A DNA stretch of 64,000 nucleotides from Trifolium pratense (GCF_020283565.1 NC_060061.1:18451362-18515361); one strand, 5' to 3'; shown: positions 1-11,123, numbered from the stretch's first letter. A program made the numbers and translations. Notes: generated from the letters alone by a model not told the origin.

Positions 1-288
1 AGTCCGAATGGCTAAACGGGCTTTTGGGCTTGGAGAGACCCTATATGTAGTTGTCTGGCGATCAATCTACATCTTTCCTCAAAGCCATGGGGTTGTGTGT
101 GTCTTGATCTCCTACATGCGAAATCTAAGGGACTAGTTCATATGGAGATTCCCCTTGGTCTAACTTCACGCCTTATGACGAAAGGAGAGTCTATGTGGCG
201 CAAAGTGAAGATTGAGTGAAAAATCCAACAACACCAGTTTGGACAAAAATATAAACCAAAATTTTTACCTAGAGATAGTGAATATAGT
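1..288. other. Unassigned 5' edge of window
   Basis: No open frame of useful length and no recognisable domain or repeat end. The composition is less AT-rich than the spacers further on, so it could be the edge of a repeat or gene fragment that continues to the left of the window. Confidence 0.3.
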
Positions 289-815
289 CTATAGATTAAA
301 CTCCTTCAATGACGACTTGTTAAGAAACACTTGTGCATCATGTTGTGTTTCATTTTGGCATAGACCTTTAACAATCGTAGAGTAGTCATGTTCATCTAGT
401 TATATCCCCTCATTTTTCATTGTATTCACTAATTTCAGCGTTTCCTCTCCTTCATGCATATTCAACAAACCATTTACTAAAGTAGTGTAAGTAAACTATA
501 GGATTGAGCTTATGCCCTTTTCAATCATTTCGTTGTACAACTTCCAATCAAAATCAATTTCTCTTGTTTTAGAAAAGTCATCAATCACAATGCAATAGGA
601 TATCAAATCAGCACTATACATTTCATCTAAAAGTCTCATGGCTTCATTAAATAATCTAACTTTGCATAATCCTTTTAACATCACGTTATAAAGTTGAGTA
701 TCATGACTTACGTACCGTTCTTTCTCTCGTTATAAAGTTGAGTATCACATTATAAAGTTGAGTAAGCACCGATCAAAGTGGTGTAACCAGTCAAATCCTG
801 CTTGAACCATTCCTT
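289..815 (-). pseudogene. Pentatricopeptide repeat (PPR) gene fragment, broken
   Basis: Read on the minus strand, 496-684 encodes a stretch with PPR spacing (GLCK..L..EA..LLDEM, then YNEMIEKGI). The similarity continues in the same frame down to about 289 (a second GLC unit), but is cut by in-frame stops just below 496 and again near 400. Above 684 a further PPR-like piece (YTTLIGAYST) lies near 750-815 in an interrupted frame, next to a short motif (tataaagttgagta) repeated three times at about 690-767. PPR proteins bind organellar RNA; this remnant cannot encode a functional one. No start codon or organelle transit peptide is visible. Probably a decayed copy or partial duplication of a functional PPR gene elsewhere. 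Confidence 0.7.
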
Positions 816-1320
816 AAGCATCATGCGCCCAGGACGAAAGTGGGGGACACCCTACGCGCAGGCAACAGCAGCATCGACTCCTGCTTTATGGGGGTCCAGA
901 TCCCTTATGAGTGAACAGAAAAGGGTCCCAATGTGTATATATCTAGTTTAACACGATTCCATGACATTTGCATATAAATTTGAGCAGATTACTTTGATTG
1001 GTTTATGAGTACAAATACAAACTTAATTGGAAAGTGTTGTCAAAGTTGATGCCGTCAAATTTATCATTGATGTGAAAAAACTTGAGATTTAGTGTGTCGA
1101 TATTAAGTTGAGTGAAACCATCAACTAATGACCTAATTAAACTTTTAATCTTAACCACTAATTTAAATCTAATAGTTGATATTTATTCTTACTATTCTCA
1201 CATGAATATGTCATTATCATTAGATATGTCCCGTATATATCAAAGAAAAACCTCCTAAGAGAGCAAAAGAAAAATTGTTTGAAAAAAAAAAGAGTGTGTG
1301 TGCGTGGGGGGAGGGGGGTT
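816..1320. other. Spacer upstream of rpL23a, no gene seen
   Basis: AT-rich DNA without a supportable reading frame. It ends in a G-rich stretch (about 1301-1318) that abuts the foldback element at 1321. Confidence 0.4.
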
Positions 1321-1575
1321 GATGTTTTCTCTTCCCACCTCCCGTGAATCTTTTATACCCCCCAATATTTCAATTTTGCCTTTGTAGAAAAATTCCGTTC
1401 GCAGAAACCGAATTTTTACTAGTGCAAATTCAGAGTAAATTTCGGTTTTTAGAAACTGAAATTTGTTTTCAAGGCAAAAAAAACTTCGGTTTCTACGAAT
1501 CGAAGTTTTTTCAAGGGCAAAATTGGAAATTCATGGGAAATGGAAGATTCACGGGGGGTGGGAAGAGAAAACATC
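1321..1575. mobile_element. MITE with about 60-bp inverted termini, possibly Mutator-like
   Basis: The left arm (1321-1380) begins GATGTTTTCTCTTCCCAC and is matched by the reverse complement of the right arm (1516-1575), with a few mismatches. The interior has further short inverted segments built on a TTCGGTTTCT core. Both flanks carry a G-rich word (GGAGGGGGGTT on the left, a longer version on the right), which could be a 9-11 bp target duplication blurred by poly-G slippage; that length would suit a Mutator-type MITE. No coding capacity. It sits about 20 bp upstream of the first site II element of rpL23a. Confidence 0.65.
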
Positions 1576-1597
1576 GGAGGGGGGGGGGTTTGTTAAA

Positions 1598-1745
1598 TAT
1601 GGGCTGGCCCATGACTGTACTTGATTTAAGTTTAAACTCGGTCCATTTCACCGAAGATGGGCCGGGCCGGGTGCATTTTATGGATCATTTCGAAAATAAC
1701 ACGTATATATATTCTTCTACACACGCTCAAACCGGTAAACCCTAG
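1598..1745 (+). promoter_or_regulatory. rpL23a promoter: site II elements, TATA-like box, telo-box
   Basis: Two opposed site II elements (TGGGCT at 1600-1605 and GGCCCA at 1606-1611), a third (TGGGCC at 1658-1663), a TATA-like run at 1704-1712 and a telo-box (AAACCCTAG at 1737-1745). Site II plus telo-box is the known promoter signature of plant ribosomal protein genes, recognised by TCP-family and telo-box binding factors. The order and spacing upstream of the ATG at 1897 support this assignment. Confidence 0.8.
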
Positions 1746-1896
1746 AAACAGCTTCTTCCTCCTTTGCCTCCGACGGAAGAAGGTTTGTCACAGTTTCTCT
1801 GCTATTTTCTTTGTTTCATTTCATTCAACAATTTCAGATTTTCTAATTTTTTCTCTCTCATGAATTAGGGTTATTTAACAGGTAGAGTTTTCAGAA

Positions 1897-3637
1897 ATGG
1901 CTCCTCCTAAAGGTAATTTGACGATTCCGTTTCGAATTTTTAGTTCCCATTCGTTCCAACTATTTTAGGTTTTTATTGCATAATTCAATCTGAACTTAAT
2001 CATTGTGTTAATTAATCGAAAATATGAGCATAGTGTATACTTTTGTGTTCTTCTGATTGCAGCAATTCCATTTTATGTATGATTTGATTTTACAAATTTT
2101 TGTAAGGAGAGATTTTTTGGACTTGTAATGTTTGAAAAGCTTATAAAATAGTTAGACCCTGTTTGGATAAATAGCTTAATTTAATGTTTATAGCATAAGT
2201 GTGTGTAAAAGCTATTTATTTATATAAGAAAATATATAATTAAGTTATATTGTCTTTTTTACATAAGCTGGTTTCATAAACTAACAAGAATAGCTTATGG
2301 AATTAAGCTGAAATTAGCTTCTGGGCATGTCATTTAGCTATTTTGATAAGCTCTCCCAAATAGTCTTGCAAGTGCTTATGTTGGTAGATAAACTCAAATA
2401 AGCTAATGCGAATAGATCTTTAATGTTATTTTAAAAGCTTTTTTTAAATTTGTTTTATTTATATAACTTACATAATTATAGCTTAAGCTCTTACTTGTTA
2501 AATTGTCATAATACCTTCTTTGGTACAGTATATTAGATGAAGGTTCTATTGTGCATAGAATAGTTAGATCTTTGGTTTTTTATGTGACTTGACGGGCGGT
2601 TTTGGTGCAGGTGATAAGAAGGCTGATCCAAAGGCACAGGCCTTGAAAACGGCCAATGCACTCAAGTCAGGCACTGCTATTAAGAAGAAGGCAAAAAAGA
2701 TCAGAACAACTGTGACTTTCCATCGCCCAAAGACACAAACACAGGACAGGAACCCCAAGTACCCTCGCATTAGTGCCACCCCAAGGAATAAGCTTGATCA
2801 TTACCAAATTTTGAAGTTCCCACTTACCACCGAGTCGGCAATGAAGAAAATTGAGGATAACAACACTTTGGTTTTCATTGTTGACTTGCGTGCTGATAAG
2901 AAAAAGATCAAGGATGCAGTCAAGAAAATGTATGACATCCAAGCGAAGAAGGTTAACACCTTGATCAGGTGAGCATTCATGCAGTAATTGTTTAATGCAA
3001 ATAAATAGTCTAATAACTCATTATTGCTAATACCAGTTTTATATTGAATAGCGGCAATATAGCATAGTAGAGCTTGAAAAAAATCACTATTGTTCTCTGA
3101 TATATGTTAGTTAGTACAAAATATTGTAAAACATTGGTTTCATCGGTATTATAGCACTGTTGCGTACCGGAATTTCAACATACCACTATTTTCATTGATT
3201 TACAATTGACAACACTTGTCACTACGGATTTTCTTAGGGTGATCCGTGATATTAGTGATCATTTGTAGTCATGTATATTTTCTCAGGCTTACCACAAATC
3301 ATTTTTGTTTTTAGCAGTTTTCTATTTTATTAGTGAATATAGTTTTGGTGTTATTACTACCAGTTCAGTGCAATGTTATCTATCATCTATCATTAATTAC
3401 TTAATAATTTGGTGCAAAAATTACACGGTTTGTAGTTTCTGTTATGAAATCTGGAAATAATGCTTAATATTTGTGCAATGTAATTATTTAATATAGTTCA
3501 ATATGGTGATTTCAGCTACAATTTCTAAACTTGAATCCTGTATTTGTTGCAGGCCTGATGGCACCAAGAAGGCCTATGTTAGGTTGACTCCTGACTACGA
3601 TGCATTGGATGTAGCAAACAAGATTGGAATTATCTAA
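1897..3637 (+). CDS. RPL23A: 60S ribosomal protein L23a (uL23)
   Basis: Three exons: 1897-1912, 2611-2968 and 3553-3637, each bounded by GT-AG, giving 152 residues. Exon 1 encodes only MAPPK plus one base, a common arrangement in plant ribosomal protein genes. The lysine-rich N-terminus, [32 protein letters not shown], the [18 protein letters not shown] core and the C-terminus ending NKIGII are all family hallmarks, and the length fits the family. The protein belongs to the large cytosolic subunit near the peptide exit tunnel and contacts nascent-chain factors such as SRP. The promoter has site II and telo-box elements. Intron 1 carries a MITE-like insertion. No disruption is seen, so the gene is probably functional. 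Confidence 0.95.
2154..2365. repeat. MITE-like repeat in rpL23a intron 1
   Basis: Starts AGACCCTGTTTGGATAAATA and ends with the approximate reverse complement (CCAAATAGTCT). The inside is AT-rich with repeated AAGCTTAT-like words. The termini resemble the element at 22266-22562 in the ATP synthase intron. Target duplication unclear. Confidence 0.5.
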
Positions 3638-3937
3638 GCTAATACCTGGTTTTACCTGTGTTCTATTTAGATTCTAGACAGTTCTATATTTTGTGCTCTG
3701 GTTTCTATCTTTTGTTTCAATTTCAATAGATTACACCATCAGACCTTTTGTTTCAATTTTGACTGGAATATTATTGATGATTAATGAGTACTTCCAATTT
3801 TTCCCAATTTTGAGTATTTATGCAAACTCATAATGTTTGTTTGACGAACCCACCTAGGTTTTCTATATTAGGTTTTGTTTCACGGTAAGTGATGCCACGC
3901 GTTACATGACAATAAATATAATCTTACTTAAAAATAA

Positions 3938-4115
3938 GGGTAATGTTAACTTGTGCCCTAAGGGCACATGTTAAGCTACCTAAAAATAGAAATATAGCAT
4001 TTAATGATACAAAGAATTTAATGTTTAGATAATTGAATACACCACAAGTACAATAAATTTTTTCCATATTTATCTTCTTAACATGTGCCCTTAAGGGCAC
4101 AAGTTAACATTCTCC
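3938..4115. mobile_element. MITE, 178 bp, with 9-bp target duplication
   Basis: Near-perfect terminal inverted repeats of about 35-40 bp (core AATGTTAACTTGTGCCCT and its reverse complement), flanked by the same 9-bp word TAAAAATAA at 3929-3937 and 4116-4124. A 9-bp duplication and long inverted termini fit a Mutator-derived MITE. No coding capacity. Lies about 300 bp downstream of rpL23a. Confidence 0.8.
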
Positions 4116-4277
4116 TAAAAATAATGTATAACTTGTATAAGTAATAACTTATAAATATAATCTCACCATGAATGCAAGTTGTTGGTCGTAGTAATTCACA
4201 ATAGACCATTATTATTTAAAAATTATTAGAAATTTTAATGACCATCTACTATGTTTCTTGGAAGTTAAAACTCATTA

Positions 4278-4441
4278 CTCTTCCTGTCCCAAAATGAGTG
4301 AGCCATTTTTCGATGAGTATTTTCAAAATATCATATTTTTATAATTTTTACTATTATACAGTTAAAAATATGAATCGTCAAAGTTATGCATTGGCGTTCG
4401 TGACGCAGTCATCTGACTCACTCATTTTGGGACAGAGGGAG
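4278..4441. mobile_element. Stowaway-type (Tc1/mariner) MITE
   Basis: Flanked by TA on both sides (4276-4277 and 4442-4443). Left end CTCTTCCTGTCCCAAAATGA, right end the complement of CTCCCTCTGTCCCAAAATGA. These are the canonical Stowaway termini (CTCCCTCYGTCCC). Confidence 0.85.
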
Positions 4442-4443
4442 TA

Positions 4444-5059
4444 TCCTCTTTGTCTTTATGGCTAAGACGGTAATGTAATTAATGACGGTTTATAATTACA
4501 TATTTATTTTATGTTTTAGTTGAATTGGTATTAATTAAATCATTTTGATTTTGGAAATGAGGACCATAAATCTTTACTTTCAATAGGTGACTTTTTTTCC
4601 TCATTGAAGTTTTGAACACTTTTAAGTATTGATATGGTAGAATTCATCTTCAGCAATTACATGATCTGTATCTATCATGCCAGTAATATACAAGTGGTAA
4701 TTATTTGAGCTTGAACCCGAAATTAAATTATCAGTGATAGCAGAGTCCAACATTTGCACTTGAAAGACCTCTTGTGCCTTCTCACATGTGAACACATTTC
4801 GCACAGAAAACTCAAGACTTGGCACTTGAAATTTGGCAATACAAGATCTTTATAGAAGGCATCAAATGTTTCCCATCATTAAGCTAAGGTTCACCCTAAA
4901 TACTATTACCATCAATTCTTAATTTATATCCTTCTCTAATAAAATCTATAGTATTACAAGATAACAGTGGTAGGCTTGGAAAGAAAATTTCTTGTTTTGC
5001 AATGATAGCAAGCATATAAATTTCATCTGTAAAATATAACTTTCAACTAATGCTTGATC
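4444..5059. other. Spacer, no gene seen
   Basis: AT-rich, no recognisable domain. Short open frames here show no family resemblance. Confidence 0.4.
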
Positions 5060-6110
5060 TTGTTTAAAAAAAAACAACTAATGCTTGATCTATAAGTTTC
5101 AACTGTGATGGTGTATATACGGAAAAAAGTGAGGATTAACCTCTAAAATATAGCATCTGAGTTTTGTTTCACAGTTCTCATGACATCTGTCAAAATTTAG
5201 ATGGTAGTTATCTAATAACAATAATTTCTGGAAGGGAGTCGAAAATGTTTTCCGAGGTTGACAAATGATCTTGGAGAACATAACACCTACAAAGGGGACA
5301 ATTTGAATGAGATTGAAACCATTTATCAATGCAAGAAACATGAAAACTATGTATGCAATTTGGAAGATGTTTAAGCCATTCCCCTTCTTCAAACTCTCCC
5401 AGACAAATGGCACAATCAACATTAGTTGGCTTTTCTTTACCCTCATTTTTCTTAAACTGAGAAATGGGAAGTGATTGTGCCATTGAACACTCCGATCCAA
5501 GGCTTTGAACTTGTTGAAATAAATCACTCAGATTGATATTCGACTCTTCTAGAAGTCGCCTTTGAACATGGTCTCTTGCTGTGAATACGCCGAAATAGAT
5601 AAATATGAAGAACGTGACCGAAATTATAATAATTATACAAATGATTATCATGACCTTTTGTGTTGCCAGAAAACGTTTTAGTAAAAGTGAAGCTAATTCA
5701 CACCAAATCATATAGGAAAATAACTATGCTAGCAAACAACAAATTTGTACACATGGTTGGAGATTATATTAAGGATTCTACGTTGTATTTATTGGCAACT
5801 AGCCTTGACTTAGGTATTAACTATCAAAGGTTTAAAAATTGAGATTCTCATGACATGTAAAAGTGTAAAAATATAAATTACTGTTTGAACCAAATAAATT
5901 GTGACCACCTATTTCTAGCTGTTGGCGCAAAGTGTGCAAGTATTGTATACTCTAAGGCACTGAGTACGATTCGTACTCATAAAATCATTATGGATAGTCA
6001 AAGGTTTTCAATTTTAATGACAAAGATGAAAATTAGATTTAGTGACATAAATTGATTTTTTTTATCCAAAACTTGCAAGTTCATAGAAGTATGAAACATT
6101 TTCATCCATA
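5060..6110. repeat. Tandem duplication unit A (contains RING-H2 gene 1)
   Basis: This segment aligns by eye with about 7530-8660 on both sides of the RING genes as well as within them. Shared landmarks: the 3' flank (AACCTCTAAAA, ATAGCATCT), the upstream flank (aactatgctagcaaa, ggttggagat) and the distal block (cttgcaagttcatagaagtat). It is therefore a segmental duplication, not just two related genes. Confidence 0.75.
5208..5711 (-). CDS. ATL-family RING-H2 finger protein (membrane E3 ligase), copy 1
   Basis: Intronless frame of 167 residues starting at the ATG with its A at 5711. A hydrophobic segment at about residues 19-43 would anchor it in a membrane. The RING-H2 finger spans residues 100-141 and has the exact ATL spacing C-x2-C-x15-C-x-H-x2-H-x2-C-x10-C-x2-C, with the conserved proline before the third cysteine and the tryptophan after the fourth (CIDKW). 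Upstream of the ring lies a weak match to the ATL GLD region. ATL proteins act as E2-dependent ubiquitin ligases, often induced by elicitors or stress. At 167 residues it is at the short end of the family. Tandem copy at 7717-8181. Confidence 0.88.
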   Translation of the reverse strand: MIWCELASLLLKRFLATQKVMIIICIIIIISVTFFIFIYFGVFTARDHVQRRLLEESNINLSDLFQQVQSLGSECSMAQSLPISQFKKNEGKEKPTNVDCAICLGEFEEGEWLKHLPNCIHSFHVSCIDKWFQSHSNCPLCRCYVLQDHLSTSENIFDSLPEIIVIR

Positions 6111-6230
6111 ATAATCAAAGAGGCTAACTAAAAGTGTTCAATCAGAATTCAACCAAAATAACCAAAGAGGCTAACTAAAAGTGTTCAATCAGAAGAGCGC
6201 ACACGCGCACACACACACATACATACACCT
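6111..6230. repeat. Short direct repeat and (CA)n microsatellite
   Basis: The phrase around caaagaggctaactaaaag occurs twice in a row (about 6115-6145 and 6160-6193), followed by an alternating CA/CACG run at about 6197-6228. Confidence 0.7.
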
Positions 6231-6294
6231 CCATAAAAAAAAAAGTTTTGTCACAACCCACCTGAATTTTTTAGCCTAACTTCGCCACTGTGCA

Positions 6295-6505
6295 CATGCA
6301 TCTTGAGTCTAAATGGCATGACCTCGTAGTAATAGTTGCAGGTGGTAGTCATGAAAGTGGTTTTTTTGTGCCTGGAAAGTTCAACTTTATCAGATTGTAG
6401 CATGAGTAAGCATTCATGAAGTTGAGTGTTTTGTATCCAGATGCCCCATCAATTAATCTGCTGATGCTTGGTAAAGGATACAGGTCGTTTGGGACATGCC
6501 ATAAT
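6295..6505 (-). pseudogene. Ty3/gypsy reverse transcriptase remnant
   Basis: Read on the minus strand, this gives a DLYPLPSISRLIDGASGYK-like stretch, then LNFMNAYSCYN, and after a frame change YYYEVMPFRLK. These match successive blocks of Ty3/gypsy reverse transcriptase (DxYPLPxIDxLVD, SxxDxxSGYxQI, YxxxVMPFGL). The catalytic-block glycine is replaced, there is a stop and a frameshift, and nothing else of the element was recognised nearby. A dead fragment lying between the two RING gene copies. Confidence 0.7.
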
Positions 6506-7529
6506 TCATATCTGTAAAGTGTATGCACAGTTTCAAAAAAGTGATTTTTTTTTTTTTTTTTGGTATGTGAAAGCGATTTTAGGTATGAATGAAATAGTTA
6601 GGAGGCTTTCCATCAAGTTTTGAATGTGGTTAACTTGTATGGCATAACGTCTCCTTGTCGAATTGACTCTCCTCAGTCGGAGAAGTCTCCCACTACAGTG
6701 TATAATTTAGTTCTAACGGATTAGTTCTCTCTTCATACCTATCTTGATCCTTCTCTTCTGGTGATGGATTGGAGGAGATCTTTGTTGACTCATTGCTTGC
6801 TTTTTCTGTCAGGCGTTTCCAGTTGGAGGGTTTTGAAGTTGAATGGGATGAGAGAATCCTGTATTTTTTGGGACAAAAGTCGCATTTGCAAATCATCGGT
6901 TGGATTTTGAATCCTTCCCATCGTATCTTAGAGTGGATGTTGAATCCTTCCCATCGTATCTTAGAGTGTTGCCGAAAAACTATATTTACCGTGGCCCCAC
7001 GATAGATGCCAAATGTTCCTGTAAAAATAGGAAGATGGGACCTTGCTAGTGATGTGATATGGACAAGATCCTAAGTGTTTGATTTATGGGCAAGGAATAT
7101 GAATTTTGTGATCCTCTATTATGTTTGACCTCCTTTTTATAGAAGTTCTCATTCAACTCCCCTTTCACCGTGCCTCGAACTTGTGTCTCCATTTCATTCC
7201 CTTCCCTGATCAAGTCTCTATTTCAATTTGTTGTTTGATGCCTGCAGGACCATTCTCGGGTTGAGGGGGCTAATTTTGGGCTCCCACATTCGCAGTTTTG
7301 ACACGAGGTCTAAGATAGTTATGACAGTCCAGTAACAAATGGCCGCGATCATAAATTTCAAGCCTAATCTATAGCAAATGTCACCAAGCCTTTGCTGCAT
7401 CGTACTAGAAAACTCTCGACGCATAAATACTCTGGTTCTTTTAGCTAAGTATTAAAATGAAAATATGCAAAATCTATGTTCCTTACCTTAGCTTTTTTTT
7501 TGTTGTTGATATGTTCCTTACCTTAGCTT
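6506..7529. other. Spacer between duplicated RING units
   Basis: No gene recognised. A 33-bp direct repeat occurs at about 6902-6967 (ggat..tgaatccttcccatc twice). A poly-T run lies at 6546-6562. The open frames are short and have no family resemblance. Confidence 0.4.
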
Positions 7530-8660
7530 TAAACAAATGCTTTATCTAAAAATTTCAACTGTAATGTATATACAGAAAGAACAGCAGAGTAACCTCTAAA
7601 AAATAGTCCAAAAATAGCATCTTGATTTTGTGTCACAGTTATCATGACATAAATTTGTCAAAACTGAGTGAAAAAAATTGTCTCTCAAATTTAGATTGTT
7701 ATCTAAAACAAGAATTTCAAAGTGAGTGGAAAATGTCCTCAGATGTGGAAAAATGATCTTCATGTACATAACATCTACAAAGGGGACAATTTGAATTACA
7801 TTGAAACCATTTATCAATGCAAGAAGCATGAAAACTATGTGTACAATTTGGAAGATATTTTAGCCATTCTCCTTCTTCAAACTCTCCTAAACAAATGGAA
7901 CAATCCACATTACTTGGTTTGTGTTCCCTCTTATTTTTCTTAAACTGAGACATAGGAAGTTCTTGTAACATAGACCACTCCAACCCACGGCTTTGAACCT
8001 GTCGAAATGAATTCTGGCTGATATTCGACTCGTCTAGAAGTCGCCTTTGAATATAGTTTCTTGCGATTATTACACGGTAAATTACTTGGAATAGACGCTT
8101 AAATAGGCCATGGTAGATAAATATAAAGAACATAAGCCATGCTATAATAAGTACACAAATTATGATCATGACCTTTCTCATATTCAGAAATTTCAACAAA
8201 AATGAAGCCGATTCTTGGTTCACACTAAATCATATAGGAAAATAACTATGCTAGCAAAGAACAAATTTGTATACACGGTTGGAGATGATATTAAGGATTA
8301 TACATTGTAATCATTGACAACTAGCCTTGTCTTAGGTACTAACAATCAAAGATTTAAAAATTGAGAATCTAGTAACATGCAAAAGTATAAACATAAAACT
8401 TTCAACACAAATTTAAATATAAATTCACTCCAGTTTGAACCACATAACAAATTGTCACCACCTAAGTCTATAGCACAAGCGGTTGGCACAGAATATGTGA
8501 GTGTTGTAAACTCCAGAATACCGAGTTCAATTCATACTCGTAAAATAATCATGGATAATAAAAAAAATTCAATTTTCATGACAAAGATGAAAATTAGATT
8601 TTCCAAAACTTGCAAGTTCATAGAAGTATGGAAACATTTTCAACCATAGTAACCGAAAAA
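7530..8660. repeat. Tandem duplication unit B (contains RING-H2 gene 2)
   Basis: Counterpart of 5060-6110, same orientation, alignable by eye across the gene and both flanks. The distal part (about 8460-8570) also has tRNA-like A- and B-box words (agcggttggcacag, gagttcaattc), so a SINE-like repeat may be part of the duplicated unit. Confidence 0.75.
7717..8181 (-). CDS. ATL-family RING-H2 finger protein, copy 2
   Basis: Tandem paralogue of the gene at 5208-5711. The open frame extends upstream to 8223 but without an ATG there. The ATG homologous to copy 1 (8231-8233) is followed almost at once by TAG, and the sequence just after it carries a length change that puts it out of frame. I therefore start at the first in-frame ATG (A at 8181), giving 154 residues. 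A hydrophobic segment follows within the first 30 residues. The RING-H2 finger at residues 94-135 keeps all eight ligands with ATL spacing. The protein has lost its original N-terminal dozen residues but the membrane anchor and ring look intact, so it may still be a functional E3. Confidence 0.8.
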   Translation of the reverse strand: MRKVMIIICVLIIAWLMFFIFIYHGLFKRLFQVIYRVIIARNYIQRRLLDESNISQNSFRQVQSRGLEWSMLQELPMSQFKKNKREHKPSNVDCSICLGEFEEGEWLKYLPNCTHSFHASCIDKWFQCNSNCPLCRCYVHEDHFSTSEDIFHSL

Positions 8661-8662
8661 CT

Positions 8663-8745
8663 AACTAAAAGAGGGGGCCGGAACCACTTGATGCCAGACC
8701 CCCGAACCAGATTAAACTGGTGGTTAAAGCCAAAAAATATAGTAG
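8663..8745 (+). repeat. SINE-like 3' fragment (family 1)
   Basis: Resembles the end of the element at 32110-32270 (shared wording around gaaccagatta and a preceding cttgatg/tttgatg). Confidence 0.5.
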
Positions 8746-8812
8746 AGTATGCCAATCCATTTACACCAATTGTTGTAACTCCATTTACACAAGGGAGAAA
8801 AATTCATCAAAA

Positions 8813-11123
8813 TCATGGATACCTTTGCCGCTTCCTCGATCCAGCTTGAATCATGAGACTGGAACTAGAACTAGAATCAGAATTAATAAACTTCCGAGAA
8901 CCGTTCCATGAACCAAGAATATGATTACCAGTAAAATGAAGCATTGAAGAAGTTGAACAACTTGAAGTAGCATTTGAAGATTGCAAAACCGACGAAACCT
9001 TCGGAAAAGAAACCGGCTCAATGATTCTAGCAGCAGCATTATTAGTACTATTATTATACTCTTTGATATTCAAAGATGGAAGTTTAATATCTTTCAAAGG
9101 AGGTGGATTTCTCCAAGTAGGAAGTGGTCCAGCAAGTAGAATATTTTGAAGCAAAGGACCAGCTTCAACCACAGCTTGTAAAAGTTTACCCTTTTGAGGC
9201 AAAACTCTTTCTTTAGCCATAGAATCTATAACAAGAGTTCCGCGATCAACATAAACCGGTTTTTCAGTCGGCACCATCAAATAATTAAAGTCTTGAACTT
9301 GAACTAAGTTTTGTCGATTTTGATGATATTTGAGATGGCACATGTTGGAATTTGAGAACTCAGGTGAAGAAACAGTTTCAAAGAACGAATCAACCGGCGG
9401 TGAACCGTGTGAGAGACTACTTGATTCTGTGAGACTTGGATTTGGTTTTGAAGAATGAAACATGAGAGGGCTTTCTTGTTGAACAAGCATGTCTTGTAAA
9501 TGGATTGGACTAGTTGGAATAAGCTTGTTCATTAGATTTTGTAGCTGATTTCTAGCTTCATCTCTTTCTTGGTAAGCTGTTTTGAGTAAATTGAAGAGTT
9601 CTGTTTTGATGCTTTTCATTGTTTCAAGTTCAAGTGTTGTGTCTATGAGTTTCTGTCTTAGTTCATGTTCTCTCTGCAAAATCAAACAAGAAAGTTTTAG
9701 TTGGTTTTGATGGAATAAAATTTTGAATTCAAGGAAACACTTCTACATTAAACTAATAGTTTACTGGCTAGAATTTTTAGGGATTTGAGTTGTGTAAGTT
9801 GTCGAAATCTCATGTATTCACGCAGTCAATAAATAGGTGGTCGTTAGGCCAAAAGTCGACAATATATAAAACATGCATGTTTTGATCAAATAGTTATCGA
9901 CGTGTCAAGTCTAAGAGTAAGAAGCCTAAATTAAATATGCGGTGGTAAATGAATAATAGAGTAAGCATCGAGGTTTGTAGCTCGGTCATGGTTGAGAGTT
10001 TCACATTGGATATGACATGACTAGTAAAAATATCATAATTTATGTATTTAGGCATTAAAAAAAAGGAGCATATTTGACAATGACTTTGGTTTTGGATTAT
10101 CAAATATTCCCAATGGTATTACATAAATTTCAACATACAACCTTAGAGGAAAAGTTAAATCGTGGTTTAAAATATCTGTCAAAAAAAGATAAATTAAAAT
10201 ATTTTTTTATGGTGAAGATAAAATAAAATAGTATAATTGTCTTAGAAACAGAGAGAATTATATGGGTATTTTTGTAAAATGACAGTAAACTAATTACCGG
10301 AAATATGGGTCAATGATAAAACTTTCCTTCTTAGACAAGGAAAAGGTTACATTAATTTTCCTAAAATCACTGTAATAATAATTAATAACAATTACTGTCC
10401 AATTTTTTTTAGGAAGGAGGAGATATTAAAAGATAGGGTCAATGATGAAATTGCGGGAAATAGTCGTTGTATAAAAATAACAACGGGTGATTACGTCAAA
10501 AATAAAAAATAAAAAAATAACAATGGGTGATGAAAATTAAGTCATAGAAAATTATATTTTTGACTATGTATGCACCATTTCACTGTTGCAAAAGGTTTAA
10601 CCAAACACCCAAACCAAAGATAGAAACACACACAAAAAATAAAAAATCAATTTTTTGTACTCAAAAAAAAAAACCTTTTTTTTTTTTGACATACAAAAGT
10701 TGGACACTGATGAGACTGCACCTTAAAAATATCGAAAAAAAGAGAAGAAATTATATAAAAGTCGGGAATTCTACATACATATAGTGTTGATGTCAAATTT
10801 TGTATATAGAGGAGTACAAACTATATTAATATTTGATTATAAGAAAACACTATTAATATTTATCATTAAAAAAACAAGAATGTTGAGGAGAAAAAATTAC
10901 AACATCCACCCAATTACCCAGAAAAACTTTTGATCCCTTTAGCCACAATCTATTCCAAAAAAAATACTAGTAAACAAACCAACAACATAATGAATCAAAC
11001 TAAGTAAGGAATGAAAATGGAAAGGGGAGAGAGTATAGAGATGAAGAACTATATGTTAAAAATAAAATAAAATATGCAATAACATACCTCTTGGTAAATA
11101 AAAACTGAATCAAGTTCTTCCAT
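8813..11123 (-). CDS. DUF1635-family protein
   Basis: Two exons on the minus strand: exon 1 11123-11088 (12 codons, MEELDSVFIYQE) and exon 2 9673-8813, separated by a 1414-bp GT-AG intron; 298 residues. The N-terminal region (about residues 10-65: ELRQKLIDTTLELE...LLKTAYQERDEARNQLQ) is the predicted coiled coil that defines the plant DUF1635 family, and the tiny first exon starting MEEL fits family members. The rest is Ser/Asn-rich with conserved short blocks (LPQKGKLLQAVVEAGPLLQ, LAGPLPTWRNPPP) and a basic C-terminus (SRKRQR) that could be a nuclear localisation signal. The biochemical role is unknown. A TATA-like box precedes it. Confidence 0.85.

Noticed and set aside
1344..1863. Plus-strand frames of 133 and 68 codons
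   Set aside because: They run through a MITE, a promoter and the 5' leader of rpL23a, with no protein-like composition.
8182..8223. Longer N-terminus for RING copy 2
   Set aside because: The open frame there has no ATG, only GTG at 8221-8223; nuclear genes rarely start there, and the homologous ATG is out of frame and followed by TAG.
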